From Amycolatopsis sp. 195334CR (GTDB taxonomy: Bacteria; Actinomycetota; Actinomycetes; Mycobacteriales; Pseudonocardiaceae): DNA of 64,000 bases. Position 1 is the first letter of the stretch; each line of letters starts with the position of its first letter. Shown here piece by piece: positions 8,937 to 17,410 of the stretch. The notes under the pieces were generated by a model, which ran no database searches, had not been told where the DNA came from, and saw only the letters and a list, made by a program, of their open reading frames with translations. The stretch is taken from the NCBI RefSeq assembly GCF_017309385.1, contig NZ_JAFJMJ010000003.1, positions 1,240,001 through 1,304,000 of the forward strand, in the 5' to 3' direction. The position numbers were made by a program, and so were the translations under genes.

Positions 8937-8966
8937 ATAATGACAGGTAACGAAAATCATTGTCAA
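8937..8966 (-). promoter_or_regulatory. Promoter with Zur-type operator for the metallophore-like operon
   Basis: On the minus strand a consensus -35 TTGACA (8966-8961) is followed at 17-18 bases by a weak -10 (TCATTA or CATTAT, about 8943-8937). The 15-base palindrome TGACAATGATTTTCG at 8965-8951 starts within the -35 element. It fits the actinobacterial Zur operator pattern TGAnAATnATTnTCA with one mismatch at the last base. A bound repressor would block RNA polymerase, predicting expression only under zinc limitation. The family match is from memory of published Zur boxes; Fur-family relatives with similar sites cannot be excluded. Confidence 0.65.
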
Positions 8967-9004
8967 GTACGAAGAATCTAATATGTGCATCCGAGCAGAT
9001 GACA

Positions 9005-9051
9005 AAAGGGCCGTGCCCGCTCCCGGTTACCGAAAGCGAGCACGACCCTTT
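9005..9051 (-). terminator. Hairpin terminator downstream of trpA
   Basis: Arms 9035-9051 and 9005-9021 form a 17-bp stem with 15 Watson-Crick and 2 G-U pairs, closing a 13-base loop. On the minus strand the stem ends CCCTTT and runs into TTGTCAT, a short T-rich tail. It begins about 20 bases after the trpA stop and separates the trp operon from the Zur-controlled promoter downstream. Confidence 0.75.
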
Positions 9052-9070
9052 GGTCGCGGAAAACCGAATT

Positions 9071-9862
9071 TCAGGCGGGGGTGGGCGCCTTCCGCACCCC
9101 GTCGGCCAGTTCACCGGAGAGCGCCCGCACCGCGTCCACGCCCGCACCGGCGGCGGTGACCAGCGCGGAACCGACGATCACCGCGTCGGCGAACCCGGCC
9201 ACCTCGGCGGCCTGCGCCCCCGAGCGCACCCCGAGCCCGACCCCGATCGGCAGGTCCGTGTGCGTCCTGGCGCGTTCGACCAGCTTGGCCGCGGCGGCGT
9301 CCACGGTCTCGCGCACCCCGGTGACGCCCATCAGCGCGGTCGCGTAGACAAAACCGGTGCTCGCCTGGACCGTGCTGTGCACGCGCTCCTCGGTCGACGA
9401 GGGCGCGATCAGGAAGATGCGGTCCAGTCCGTGCGCCTCGGAGGCGGCGAACCAGTCCTCCGCCTCGTCCGGGATCAGGTCCGGGGTGATCATGCCCAGC
9501 CCGCCGGCGGCGGCCAGGTCGCGTGCGAACGCGTCCACGCCGTAGCGGTGCACCGGGTTCCAGTAGGTCATCACCACGGCCTTGCCGCCGCGGGCGGAGA
9601 CCGACTCGACCACCTCGAACAGGTGCTTGAGCCGGAAGCCACCGGCCAGCGCGGCGTCCGCGGCGGCCTGGATGGTCGGCCCGTCCATCACCGGGTCGGA
9701 GTAGGGCACGCCCACCTCGACCAGGTCGGCGCCGCCGTCGATGATCGCCGAGAGCAGGTCCTTCGAACCGTCCACGGTCGGGTAACCGGCCGGCAGGTAG
9801 CCGACCAGCGCGGCCCGGTTCTCCGCCTTGGTCCGGCGGAAGACCTCGTCCAGCTCGCTCAC
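9071..9862 (-). CDS. trpA: Tryptophan synthase alpha subunit
   Basis: The 263-residue TIM-barrel protein cleaves indole-3-glycerol phosphate to indole and glyceraldehyde-3-phosphate and passes indole to TrpB. Diagnostic sequences include the early GYLPAGYP, the catalytic acidic loop [18 protein letters not shown] (Glu and Asp of the active site) and the phosphate-binding end [11 protein letters not shown] with VGSALV. The start GTG overlaps the trpB stop (GTGA). It is the last gene of trpE-membrane protein-trpC-trpB-trpA, and a strong hairpin follows. Confidence 0.97.
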   Translation of the reverse strand: MSELDEVFRRTKAENRAALVGYLPAGYPTVDGSKDLLSAIIDGGADLVEVGVPYSDPVMDGPTIQAAADAALAGGFRLKHLFEVVESVSARGGKAVVMTYWNPVHRYGVDAFARDLAAAGGLGMITPDLIPDEAEDWFAASEAHGLDRIFLIAPSSTEERVHSTVQASTGFVYATALMGVTGVRETVDAAAAKLVERARTHTDLPIGVGLGVRSGAQAAEVAGFADAVIVGSALVTAAGAGVDAVRALSGELADGVRKAPTPA

Positions 9863-11103
9863 GACAGCTCCTCCTCGGGCACCAGGCCGAAGAACTTCGC
9901 CGCGGTGTCCATGTCCTTGTCGCCGCGACCGGAGAGGTTCACCACGATCAGGCCGTCCTCGCCGAGCTCCTGGCCCAGCTTGATGGCCCCGGCCAGGGCG
10001 TGCGCCGACTCGACGGCCGGGATGATGCCCTCGGTCCGCGAGAGCAGCTTCATCGCCTCCATCGCCTCGGCGTCGGTCACCGCGCGGTACTCGGCCCGCC
10101 CGGTGTCCTTGAGCCACGAGTGCTCGGGGCCGACGCCGGGGTAGTCCAGCCCGGCGGAGATCGAGTAGGCCTCGATGGTCTGGCCGTCCTCGTCCTGCAG
10201 CAGGTAGGACAGCGCGCCGTGCAGCATGCCGGGGGTGCCCTCGGTCAGCGTGGCGCCGTGCTCCCCGCTGTCCAGGCCCTTGCCGCCCGGCTCCAGCCCG
10301 ACCAGCCGGACCCCGGGGTCGTCGATGAAGCCGTGGAAGATGCCGATGGCGTTCGAGCCGCCGCCGACGCACGCCGCGACCACGTCCGGCAGACGACCGG
10401 CCTGTTCCAGGATCTGACGGCGGGCCTCCTCACCGATGATCTTGTGGAAGTTGCGCACCATCACCGGGAACGGGTGGCCACCGGCCGCGGTGCCCAGCAG
10501 GTAGTGCGTCGTGTCGACGTTGGTCACCCAGTCGCGCAGGGCCTCGTTGATCGCGTCCTTCAGCGTCCGCGAACCGGTCTTGACCGGGATCACCTCGGCG
10601 CCGAGCAGCTTCATCCTGGCCACGTTCAGCGCCTGGCGCTGGGTGTCCACCTCGCCCATGTAGACCACGCAGTCGAGGTCCAGCAGCGCGCAGGCGGTGG
10701 CGGTGGCCACCCCGTGCTGACCGGCGCCGGTCTCCGCGATGACCCGCTTCTTGCCCATCCGGCGGGTGAGCAGCGCCTGGCCCAGCACGTTGTTGATCTT
10801 GTGCGAACCGGTGTGGTTGAGGTCCTCGCGCTTGAGGAAGATCCGGGCGCCACCGGCGTGCGCGGCGAACCGCGGCGCCTCGGTGAGCAGCGACGGGCGA
10901 CCGGCGTAGTCCCGCAGCAGCCGGGCGAACTCCCCGGTGAACTCCGGGTCGAGCCGCGCCTTGTCGTACTCCGCGGACAGCTCGTCCATCGCCGCGATCA
11001 GCGCCTCCGGCATGAACCGGCCGCCGTACGGGCCGAAGTGGCCCTTGGCGTCCGGGTCGTGCTCGGTGCGCTCGTGCTGCTTCGTCGGCTCCGCTTCGCT
11101 CAT
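9859..11103 (-). CDS. trpB: Tryptophan synthase beta subunit
   Basis: The 414-residue PLP enzyme joins indole and serine to tryptophan. Visible signatures are [11 protein letters not shown] near the start, the PLP lysine in [20 protein letters not shown], the phosphate loop [10 protein letters not shown] and the C-terminal SGRGDKD. ATG at 11103 was chosen over a GTG six codons upstream because it makes an ATGA overlap with the trpC stop and gives the usual N-terminus. The stop overlaps trpA. Length is within the normal 390-420 range. Confidence 0.97.
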   Translation of the reverse strand: MSEAEPTKQHERTEHDPDAKGHFGPYGGRFMPEALIAAMDELSAEYDKARLDPEFTGEFARLLRDYAGRPSLLTEAPRFAAHAGGARIFLKREDLNHTGSHKINNVLGQALLTRRMGKKRVIAETGAGQHGVATATACALLDLDCVVYMGEVDTQRQALNVARMKLLGAEVIPVKTGSRTLKDAINEALRDWVTNVDTTHYLLGTAAGGHPFPVMVRNFHKIIGEEARRQILEQAGRLPDVVAACVGGGSNAIGIFHGFIDDPGVRLVGLEPGGKGLDSGEHGATLTEGTPGMLHGALSYLLQDEDGQTIEAYSISAGLDYPGVGPEHSWLKDTGRAEYRAVTDAEAMEAMKLLSRTEGIIPAVESAHALAGAIKLGQELGEDGLIVVNLSGRGDKDMDTAAKFFGLVPEEELS

Positions 11104-11909
11104 CGGCTGGGCCTCGGGCACGCCGGGTGCGAACCGGCGGTGACCAGCTTCACCAGCGCCGCCTTCGGGTCGTCGGAAGCGACCAGGCCCTCACCGACCA
11201 GCACCGCGTCCGCGCCCTGGCCCGCGTAGGACATCAGGTCGCCCGGCCCGCGCACGCCCGACTCGGCGACCTTGTACACGTCCATCGGCAGCCCGGGGGC
11301 CAGCCTGCTGAACACGTCCCGGTCCACCTCGAGGGTGTGCAGGTTGCGCGCGTTCACGCCGATCACCGAGGCACCGGCTTCGAGCGCGCGGTCGGCCTCC
11401 TCGGCGTTGTGGATCTCCACCAGCGCCGTCATGCCGAGCGACTCGACCCGGTCCAGCAGGGCCACCAGCGCGTTCTGCTCCAGCGCCGCCACGATCAGCA
11501 GCACCATGTCCGCGCCGTGCAGGCGGGCCTCGTGCACCTGGTACGGGCTGACCACGAAGTCCTTGCGCAGGATCGGGACGTCCACCGCGGCGCGCACCGC
11601 GTCCAGGTCGGCCAGCGAACCGCCGAAGCGGCGCTGCTCGGTCAGCACGCTGATCACCCGCGCACCGGCGTCGGCGTAGTCCTTGGCCAGCGCCGCGGGG
11701 TCCGCGATCGAGGCCAGTTCACCCTTCGACGGGCTGCGCCGCTTGACCTCGGCGATCACGCCGATGCCCGATTCCCGCAGGGCGGCCATCACGTCGCGCG
11801 GCGGCGCGACCTCGGCGGCCCGGCGCTTCAGCTCGTCGAACGGGAGCTCCGCCTCGCGGGTGGCGAGGTCGGCACGGACGCCTTCGACGATGTCTTCGAG
11901 AACAGTCAC
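11100..11909 (-). CDS. trpC: Indole-3-glycerol phosphate synthase
   Basis: The 269-residue TIM-barrel enzyme closes the indole ring from carboxyphenylamino-deoxyribulose phosphate. Diagnostic motifs are [36 protein letters not shown] and [11 protein letters not shown], followed by ESGV near the end. GTG at 11909 (protein start VTVLEDIV) was chosen because family members begin there and GGCAGGG sits seven bases upstream; longer frames are not conserved in composition. About 140 bases separate it from the trp membrane gene, and nothing else is visible in that gap. No trpD or trpF lies in the window. Confidence 0.96.
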   Translation of the reverse strand: MTVLEDIVEGVRADLATREAELPFDELKRRAAEVAPPRDVMAALRESGIGVIAEVKRRSPSKGELASIADPAALAKDYADAGARVISVLTEQRRFGGSLADLDAVRAAVDVPILRKDFVVSPYQVHEARLHGADMVLLIVAALEQNALVALLDRVESLGMTALVEIHNAEEADRALEAGASVIGVNARNLHTLEVDRDVFSRLAPGLPMDVYKVAESGVRGPGDLMSYAGQGADAVLVGEGLVASDDPKAALVKLVTAGSHPACPRPSR

Positions 11910-12047
11910 CGGACGGCCCTGCCTACCGGTGTGTGCACCGCTTTCCTCGCAAGCTCGCTCACAAAAACCTTCCCCTTCCCGCCGGAAAGATGCTAACCCG
12001 CGCAGTTTGACCGACCGGTCCCGGGTCCATCGTCGGTTTGTCAACCC

Positions 12048-12557
12048 TCATCGACCGGTCGTGGGATCTTCGCCTTCGGACAGCGCGTCCCAGAGCTCTG
12101 TATCGGCGTCGCGCGCGGGACGTTTCCCGCCCGGTGCGGAGTACTTGGCGCCCAGCCGCGGCAGGCGTCCTGCCTCGCGCACGCCCAGCCCGCCACCGGC
12201 GAGCACCAGGAGGCCGCCGAGCAGGGCCAGCCCCCAGCCGGTGACGCGCATGTCACCGGCCAGGTTCAGCAGCACGACCAGGCAGGCGGCCAGCCCGGTG
12301 GCGGCCAGCACCAGCGCCACCACCCGGCGGGCCCAGCCCGAGGTGGCCACCATGCCCGCGATCCCGGCGGCCACCAGCACCGCCAGCGGAACCAGCGCGG
12401 GCAGGTGATCGGCCCCGGTCACCACCTGCGGCGGCACGCCGGGCAGGTCCGAGCGGGGGCGTTCGAGCCAGGTCAGCATGGACGACCCCCACAGCGCCAG
12501 GGCACCCAGCCCGAGCAGCAGCACGATCATCCACAAAGGACGCTTAGTGGTTGCCAT
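12048..12557 (-). CDS. Trp-operon-associated conserved membrane protein (Trp_oprn_chp family)
   Basis: The 169-residue protein has four predicted helices: residues 9-28, about 55-70, 78-95 and 105-125, then a charged cytoplasmic tail rich in Arg, Asp and Glu. It sits between trpE and trpC, the position typical of the actinobacterial family of trp-region membrane proteins whose function is unknown. ATG at 12557 was chosen because GAAGGA lies six bases upstream and the N-terminus MATTK follows. The structured RNA copy B ends only about 11 bases before this start, so translation of this gene is the most direct target of that RNA. Confidence 0.88.
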   Translation of the reverse strand: MATTKRPLWMIVLLLGLGALALWGSSMLTWLERPRSDLPGVPPQVVTGADHLPALVPLAVLVAAGIAGMVATSGWARRVVALVLAATGLAACLVVLLNLAGDMRVTGWGLALLGGLLVLAGGGLGVREAGRLPRLGAKYSAPGGKRPARDADTELWDALSEGEDPTTGR

Positions 12558-12568
12558 CGGAAGTCCTT

Positions 12569-12643
12569 CGCAGGCGTCGGCAGATCCAGGTTTCCGCTGG
12601 GCGTGCGTCCAGCGGGAAGCCGGGGCGGGGTCAGACACCTGCG
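12569..12643 (-). ncRNA. Structured RNA motif, copy B, between trpE and the trp membrane gene
   Basis: On the minus strand, arms 12643-12634 and 12578-12569 pair over 10 bases (CGCAGGUGUC with GACGCCUGCG, one G-U). The 5' arm is built from the last codons of trpE. Inside, CCGGC-UUCCC-GCUGG (12623-12609) forms a hairpin, but the same GCUGG can pair perfectly with CCAGC at 12600-12594 instead, so two folds exclude each other. The block CGGAAACCUGG, then AUCUGCCGA, is shared with copy A. The AAGGA ribosome site of the membrane gene directly follows the closing stem. A translational or attenuation switch is inferred; the ligand is unknown. Confidence 0.6.
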
Positions 12644-14208
12644 GGGTCACTCGCTTCCTCGATCACCCCGGCCGGTGCCAGCGTTTGCGCGGCGGCCACC
12701 GCCGACAGCACGGTCCGGGCCTTGTTCAGCGACTCGTTGTCCTCGTAGCCGGGATCCGAGTCTGCCACCACGCCCCCACCGGCCTGCACGTGCGCCACCC
12801 CGTCGCGCACCAGCGCGGTGCGGATGGCGATGGCGGTGTCCGCGTCACCGGCGAAGTCCAGGTAGCCGACCACACCCCCGTACAACGCGCGCCGGGTGGG
12901 CTCCAATTCCTCGATCAGCTCCATCGCGCGCACCTTCGGCGCACCGGACAGCGTGCCCGCCGGGAAGCAGGCGGTGACCGCGTCGAAGGCGGTCTTGCCG
13001 TCGGCCAGCTCACCGGTGACGGTGGAGACGATGTGCATCACGTGGCTGTAGCGCTCGATGGTGAAGAAGTCGACCACGCGCACGGTGCCCGCCTTGCACA
13101 CCTTGCCCAGGTCGTTGCGGCCGAGGTCGACCAGCATCAGGTGCTCGGCGCGCTCCTTCTCGTCGGCGAGCAGGTCCTTGGCCAGCTGCGCGTCCTCCTC
13201 CGGATCGGCCCCACGCCACCGGGTGCCCGCGATCGGGTGAGTGGTAGCCCGGCCGTCGCGCACGGTGACCAGCGACTCGGGGCTGGACCCGACGATGTCG
13301 AAACCCTCCATCCGCAGCAGGTACATGTACGGGCTGGGGTTCGAGGTGCGCAGCACGCGGTAGATGTCGAGCGCGTCGGCGCCGGTCTCGATCTCGAACC
13401 GCTGCGAGGGCACGATCTGGAAGGCCTCGCCGGCGCGGATCGCCTCGACCGCCTTCTCCACTGCCTGGTGGAAGTCCGCCTTGCTGCGGCGGCGGGTGAA
13501 CTGCGGGGCGGGCCGGTCGAACACCGCGTTGGTGGCCGGGGCGTGCACCGCGAGCTGCTCGGTCATCGCCTGGAGCCGGGCAAGCGCGTCGTCGTAGGCG
13601 GCGTCCACCCGCTCGCCGGAGTCGTCCCAGTTGACCGCGTTCGCGATCAGCGTCACCGTGCCCTCGTGGTGGTCGAGCGCGGCGAGGTCGGTGGCCAGCA
13701 GCATGGTCAGCTCGGGGATGTCGAGGTCGCGCTCGGCCAGCTCCGGCAGCTTCTCCAGCCAGCGGACCGCGTCGTAGCCGATGTAGCCGACCAGGCCGCC
13801 GGTCAGCGGGGGCAGGCCGGGCAGCGGTTCGGTGTGCAGTGCTTCGAGCGTGGCGCGCAGCACGGTCAGCGGGTCGCCGTCGGCGGGCAGGCCGACCGGG
13901 GGCGTGCCGGTCCACACGGCCTCGCCATCGCGCACGGTCAGCGCGGCCGGGCTGTTCACCCCGACGAACGACCAGCGCGACCAGGAGGCGCCGTTCTCCG
14001 CCGACTCGAACAGGAAGGTGCCCGGCCGGTCGGCGGCCAGCTTGCGGTAGACGCCGACCGGGGTCTCCCCGTCGGCGAGCAGGCGGCGGACCACCGGGAT
14101 GACCCGGCGCGACTCGGCGAGCGCGCGGAACTCCTCCCTGGTGGGGCTGACCTCGCCGAGGCCGGTGGCGACGGAGGAGGCGGCGGTGTCGGTGCGGGAG
14201 CTGACCAT
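12631..14208 (-). CDS. trpE: Anthranilate synthase component I
   Basis: The 525-residue protein converts chorismate to anthranilate with glutamine-derived ammonia supplied by a TrpG partner, which is not in the window. The chorismate-binding C-terminal half is clear: [21 protein letters not shown] region, [28 protein letters not shown] and [12 protein letters not shown] with QAGGGVV. The N-terminal lid domain covers residues 1-200. The ATG at 14208 or another in frame at 14217 could start it; neither has a clear ribosome site, so a leaderless or weakly initiated transcript is possible. It is first in the trp operon and divergent from a tetR gene. Confidence 0.95.
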   Translation of the reverse strand: MVSSRTDTAASSVATGLGEVSPTREEFRALAESRRVIPVVRRLLADGETPVGVYRKLAADRPGTFLFESAENGASWSRWSFVGVNSPAALTVRDGEAVWTGTPPVGLPADGDPLTVLRATLEALHTEPLPGLPPLTGGLVGYIGYDAVRWLEKLPELAERDLDIPELTMLLATDLAALDHHEGTVTLIANAVNWDDSGERVDAAYDDALARLQAMTEQLAVHAPATNAVFDRPAPQFTRRRSKADFHQAVEKAVEAIRAGEAFQIVPSQRFEIETGADALDIYRVLRTSNPSPYMYLLRMEGFDIVGSSPESLVTVRDGRATTHPIAGTRWRGADPEEDAQLAKDLLADEKERAEHLMLVDLGRNDLGKVCKAGTVRVVDFFTIERYSHVMHIVSTVTGELADGKTAFDAVTACFPAGTLSGAPKVRAMELIEELEPTRRALYGGVVGYLDFAGDADTAIAIRTALVRDGVAHVQAGGGVVADSDPGYEDNESLNKARTVLSAVAAAQTLAPAGVIEEASDPAGV

Positions 14209-14256
14209 GCGCCACATTGTGCCGCCGGGTGCGGGTGCGCGTGGGCGGAGGTGCGG

Positions 14257-14290
14257 GTACACCGGCGTGTACAATTCATTGAACGTTGAA
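14257..14290. promoter_or_regulatory. Palindromes in the trpE/tetR divergent region
   Basis: The 112-base region between trpE and the TetR gene holds two palindrome-like elements. GTACACCGGCGTGTAC (14257-14272) has perfect six-base arms around a four-base centre. TTGAACGTTGAA (14279-14290) is centred on AACGTT with one mismatch per arm. A TACAAT (14270-14275) facing the TetR gene overlaps the first. These are likely operator sites for the adjacent TetR protein. No classical Trp-rich leader peptide is seen before trpE. Confidence 0.4.
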
Positions 14291-14320
14291 CTATTGCTGA
14301 GTGGAAGGACGGGTGGCGTC

Positions 14321-14932
14321 ATGACGGAGGCGTCCGCGAAGCGCCGGGGCCGCCGCCCGGCCGGCGAGGACACCCGCGAAGCGATGCTGACCGCCGCCCG
14401 CGAGCTGTTCGGCGAACTCGGGTACGAGGGTGCGACCGTGCGCGCGATCGCCCAGCGCGCCGGGGTCGACGCGGCCATGGTGAACCACTGGTTCGGCGGC
14501 AAGCAGGGGCTGTTCGCCCAGGCCGTGCTGCAGTTGCCGTTCGACCCGGTGCAGTTGTTCGGCCAGGTCTTCGAGCAGGGGCCGGTGGAGGAACTGGGCG
14601 AGCGGATCGTGCGGACGTTCCTCACCCGCTGGGACGAGAGCGGCGGGGGCGCCTTCGCCGCGCTGATCCGGAGCGTGGCCGGGCACGAGCAGGTCGCCAC
14701 GGCGTTGCGGACGTTGTTCCTGGAGAACATCTTCACCCGGCTCGCCGACCGCGTCAGCGTCGACCGGCTGCCGTTCCGGGCTTCGCTGTGCGCGGCGCAG
14801 GTGGTCGGCATGGGCATGGTCCGGTACGTGGCGAAGTTCGAGCCGATGGTGTCGGCGGACCGCGAGGAGATCGTCGCCGCGGTGGCGCCGACCCTGCAGC
14901 GCTACCTGACCGGCGACATCGGCCACGGCTAG
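14321..14932 (+). CDS. TetR family transcriptional regulator
   Basis: The 203-residue protein has an N-terminal helix-turn-helix of TetR type: [44 protein letters not shown] (residues about 19-62, split here for description), where the recognition helix is [11 protein letters not shown]. The C-terminal part is a helical ligand-binding domain of the TetR_C type ending near residue 200. ATG at 14321 follows GTGGAAGGAC at a somewhat long distance. It is divergent from trpE, with palindromes between, so autoregulation is likely. The ligand is unknown. The 3' end overlaps the next, convergent gene by four bases. Confidence 0.88.
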   Translation: MTEASAKRRGRRPAGEDTREAMLTAARELFGELGYEGATVRAIAQRAGVDAAMVNHWFGGKQGLFAQAVLQLPFDPVQLFGQVFEQGPVEELGERIVRTFLTRWDESGGGAFAALIRSVAGHEQVATALRTLFLENIFTRLADRVSVDRLPFRASLCAAQVVGMGMVRYVAKFEPMVSADREEIVAAVAPTLQRYLTGDIGHG

Positions 14933-15468
14933 GCCGAGCGGTGCAGGGCGGTCACCATGGTCCAGATCCGCGTGGCCACCTCGGCGTCGGTGCCGGGGAC
15001 CAGGCCGTGCAGGCGGCCGCCGAGCACGCCGGTGAAGGTGGCCGCGACGGCGCTCGCGATGGCCTCGTCCCCCGGCACCTCACCGCGTTGACGGCGTTCG
15101 GCGAGTGCCCGGTCCCGTAGTTCGCCGTGCAGGGCCTCGCCCAGCGGGCCACCGCCGCCCGGGCCGATCAGGCTCCGGTAGACCTCACCGCGTTCGGACA
15201 CCGAGCCGAGCAGCCCGGCCAGCACCGCGGGCGGGTCGGCCGAGGCGTGCAGCGCGTCGACCGCCTCCCGCAGCAGTTCCGCGCAGGCGTCCACGGCGAG
15301 CGCCGACAGGTCCTCGTAGTGCAGGTAGAACGTGCCCCGCGAGACACGCGCGAGCCGGGTCACCCGCGCCACGCTCACCTCGCCGAGCGGCCGGTCCGCA
15401 CAGGCGTCGAACAGCGCGGCGCGCAATCGGGCACGGGTACGGGCGGCACGGGGATCGGGAGGCACCAC
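14929..15468 (-). CDS. TetR/AcrR family transcriptional regulator
   Basis: The 179-residue protein has a TetR helix-turn-helix at about residues 12-55, with recognition helix region VARVTRLARVSRGTFYLHYEDLS. The rest is a helical sensor domain of unknown ligand. GTG at 15468 begins one base after the stop of the DUF1304 gene, so both are probably one transcript and the regulator may control the membrane protein. The gene converges on the other tetR with a four-base overlap. Confidence 0.87.
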   Translation of the reverse strand: MVPPDPRAARTRARLRAALFDACADRPLGEVSVARVTRLARVSRGTFYLHYEDLSALAVDACAELLREAVDALHASADPPAVLAGLLGSVSERGEVYRSLIGPGGGGPLGEALHGELRDRALAERRQRGEVPGDEAIASAVAATFTGVLGGRLHGLVPGTDAEVATRIWTMVTALHRSA

Positions 15469-15469
15469 C

Positions 15470-15823
15470 TCAGCTTGCGACGAGCACCGCCACCAGCGCC
15501 AGCGTCCCGGGCACCACCTGCACGAACAGGATCCGGCGGCTGGCCGTGAGCGCCCCGTAGATCCCCGCCACGATCACGCAGACCAGGCCGTACACCTGGA
15601 ACTGGAAGCCGCCGCCGAGCAGGCCCCACGCCAGTGCCGCGGCCAGGAAACCGTTGTACAGCCCCTGGTTCGCCGCCAGCGCCGCGGTCTGCTCGGCGAA
15701 CTCCTCGGTCAGCCCGAACGCCTTCCGCCCGCGCGGGGTCTTCCAGAGGAACATCTCCAGCACCAGGATGTAGACGTGGAGCAGGGCCACCAGGCCGACC
15801 AGTACCTCCGCCACCACCCGCAT
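15470..15823 (-). CDS. DUF1304 family small membrane protein
   Basis: The 117-residue protein has four predicted helices (about 3-24, 50-70, 73-92 and 96-116) and the DUF1304 signature: HVYILVLEMFLWKTPRG, then LAANQGLYNGFLAAAL, and the C-terminal TLALVAVLVAS. Function of the family is unknown. It precedes a tetR gene by one base. Upstream, ACAGG and CCTGT (about 15841-15861) form inverted ends 11 bases apart, a candidate operator. The call is firm, the role open. Confidence 0.87.
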   Translation of the reverse strand: MRVVAEVLVGLVALLHVYILVLEMFLWKTPRGRKAFGLTEEFAEQTAALAANQGLYNGFLAAALAWGLLGGGFQFQVYGLVCVIVAGIYGALTASRRILFVQVVPGTLALVAVLVAS

Positions 15824-15875
15824 GACCGCGCCGCCTTTCGCACAGGCTTTCTGAACACCTGTACATTAGCACTGG

Positions 15876-16205
15876 TCAGAGCAGTCGGCGCGCCTCCGTG
15901 TCGAAGCAGCTGCGGGTGCCGGTGTGGCACGCGGGCCCCTCCTGGACCACGCGCACGAGCAGGGTGTCGGCGTCGCAGTCGTGCCGGACCTCCTGGACGT
16001 GCTGCACGTGCCCCGAGGTCTCGCCCTTGATCCACAACTTCCCGCGGCTGCGGGAGAAGTACGTGCCGCGCCGGGTGGTCAGCGTCAGCTCCAGCGCCTC
16101 TTCGTTCATCCAGGCGACCATCAGCACGTCGTTGCTCTCGTGGTCGACGACCACCGCGCAGACCAGCCCGTCGGCGTTGAACTTGATGCGTTCGGCCAGG
16201 TTCAC
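15876..16205 (-). CDS. hisI: Phosphoribosyl-AMP cyclohydrolase
   Basis: The 109-residue enzyme opens the purine ring of phosphoribosyl-AMP, the third step of histidine synthesis. Metal-binding signatures are visible: [12 protein letters not shown], the [12 protein letters not shown] segment with Asp-Cys-Asp, and [12 protein letters not shown] holding zinc-ligand cysteines. There is no HisE fusion, as is usual in actinobacteria. GTG at 16205 overlaps the stop of the preceding membrane-protein gene (GTGA). Length is normal. Confidence 0.96.
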   Translation of the reverse strand: MNLAERIKFNADGLVCAVVVDHESNDVLMVAWMNEEALELTLTTRRGTYFSRSRGKLWIKGETSGHVQHVQEVRHDCDADTLLVRVVQEGPACHTGTRSCFDTEARRLL

Positions 16206-16597
16206 GCCTTCGCACTCCCCACGTGCCGCAGCACCGGGCGGCTGCTCAGCAGCACCCCGGCGTAGATGTAGCCCGCCGCGGCGAGCCCGAAGAAGATCCG
16301 CAGCCACCACAGCGTGCCCGCCAGCATGCCGAACGCGTGCTGCAGCGCCATGATGGCGATCACCGCGTACCCGATGTACCGCGAGAACTGCGAAAACCGC
16401 GGGAACCGGCCGGGCACCGCGAGGCCGCCGGCCACGATCGCGCCGAGCACCAGCGCGGTCACCGGCACAAACAGCACCCGGACCGTGGACCCGGGTGCGG
16501 ACAGCAGGATCAGCGAGATCAGGATGTGCACCAGTGCGATGCCGACCAGCAGGCCGGTGATCACCTTCACCTCGAGCGGCGCGGTCCAGCGGTTCAT
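16202..16597 (-). CDS. Four-helix membrane protein between hisF and hisI (unknown)
   Basis: The 131-residue protein has four predicted membrane helices: about 11-33, 41-60, 72-92 and 97-116, with a short basic C-terminus. I do not recognise the family. It overlaps the hisF stop at its start (ATGA) and the hisI start at its stop (GTGA), so it is translated as part of the his operon. A role linked to histidine synthesis is not evident; coupling may simply set expression. Confidence 0.8.
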   Translation of the reverse strand: MNRWTAPLEVKVITGLLVGIALVHILISLILLSAPGSTVRVLFVPVTALVLGAIVAGGLAVPGRFPRFSQFSRYIGYAVIAIMALQHAFGMLAGTLWWLRIFFGLAAAGYIYAGVLLSSRPVLRHVGSAKA

Positions 16598-17355
16598 CGG
16601 ACCACCACCCCGCCCGCGCGCAGCACGTCCTTGACCGCGCCGATGGTGAACTGTCCGAAGTGGAACACGCTGGCCGCGAGCACCGCGTCCGCCCCGGTTT
16701 CCACCGCGGGCAGGAAGTGCTCCAGCGCACCGGCCCCGCCGCTGGCGATCACCGGCACCCGCACCGCCTTGCGCACCAGCCCGATCAGCTCCAGGTCGAA
16801 CCCGGCCTTGGTGCCGTCGGCGTCCATCGAGTTGAGCAGGATCTCGCCGACGCCCAGCTCCTCGCCCCTGGCCGCCCACTCCACCGCGTCGATGCCGGTG
16901 CCCTTGCGGCCACCGTGCGTGGTCACCTCGAACCCGGACTCGGTCTCCGGCGTGCGGCGAGCGTCCACCGAGAGCACCACGCACTGCGAGCCGAACCGGC
17001 GCGAGGCCTCGTGCAGGAACTCGGGTCGCGAGATGGCGGCGGTGTTGATGCTCACCTTGTCCGCCCCGGACCGCAGCAGCTTGTTCACGTCGTCGTTCGT
17101 CCGCACGCCGCCGCCGACGGTGAGCGGGATGAACACCTGCTCGGCCGTCCGGCGCACCACGTCGAAGGTGGTCTCCCGGTCCCCGGAGGAGGCGGTCACG
17201 TCGAGGAAGGTCAGCTCGTCGGCGCCCTCGGCGTCGTACCGGCGCGCGAGCTCGACCGGATCCCCGGCGTCGCGGAGGTCCGCGAAGTTGACACCCTTGA
17301 CCACCCGTCCCGCGTCCACGTCGAGACACGGGATCACCCTCACCGCTACGGACAT
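16594..17355 (-). CDS. hisF: Imidazole glycerol phosphate synthase, cyclase subunit
   Basis: The 253-residue half-barrel-duplicated TIM protein makes imidazole glycerol phosphate and AICAR with ammonia delivered by HisH. Key residues are visible: [18 protein letters not shown] with the catalytic Asp, [18 protein letters not shown], the catalytic Asp in [13 protein letters not shown], and VIASGGAG. It starts at an ATG at 17355, with the phytase gene divergent upstream. HisH is encoded about 2.4 kb away on the same strand. Confidence 0.97.
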   Translation of the reverse strand: MSVAVRVIPCLDVDAGRVVKGVNFADLRDAGDPVELARRYDAEGADELTFLDVTASSGDRETTFDVVRRTAEQVFIPLTVGGGVRTNDDVNKLLRSGADKVSINTAAISRPEFLHEASRRFGSQCVVLSVDARRTPETESGFEVTTHGGRKGTGIDAVEWAARGEELGVGEILLNSMDADGTKAGFDLELIGLVRKAVRVPVIASGGAGALEHFLPAVETGADAVLAASVFHFGQFTIGAVKDVLRAGGVVVR

Positions 17356-17410
17356 GGCGCTCAGGGTACGTGTTCACCCATCGGTTACCCCGCGAGCCTA
17401 ACGTCCGTCC

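Noticed and set aside
14209..14320. Trp-rich leader peptide attenuator before trpE
   Set aside because: No short frame with clustered Trp codons followed by alternative hairpins is visible.
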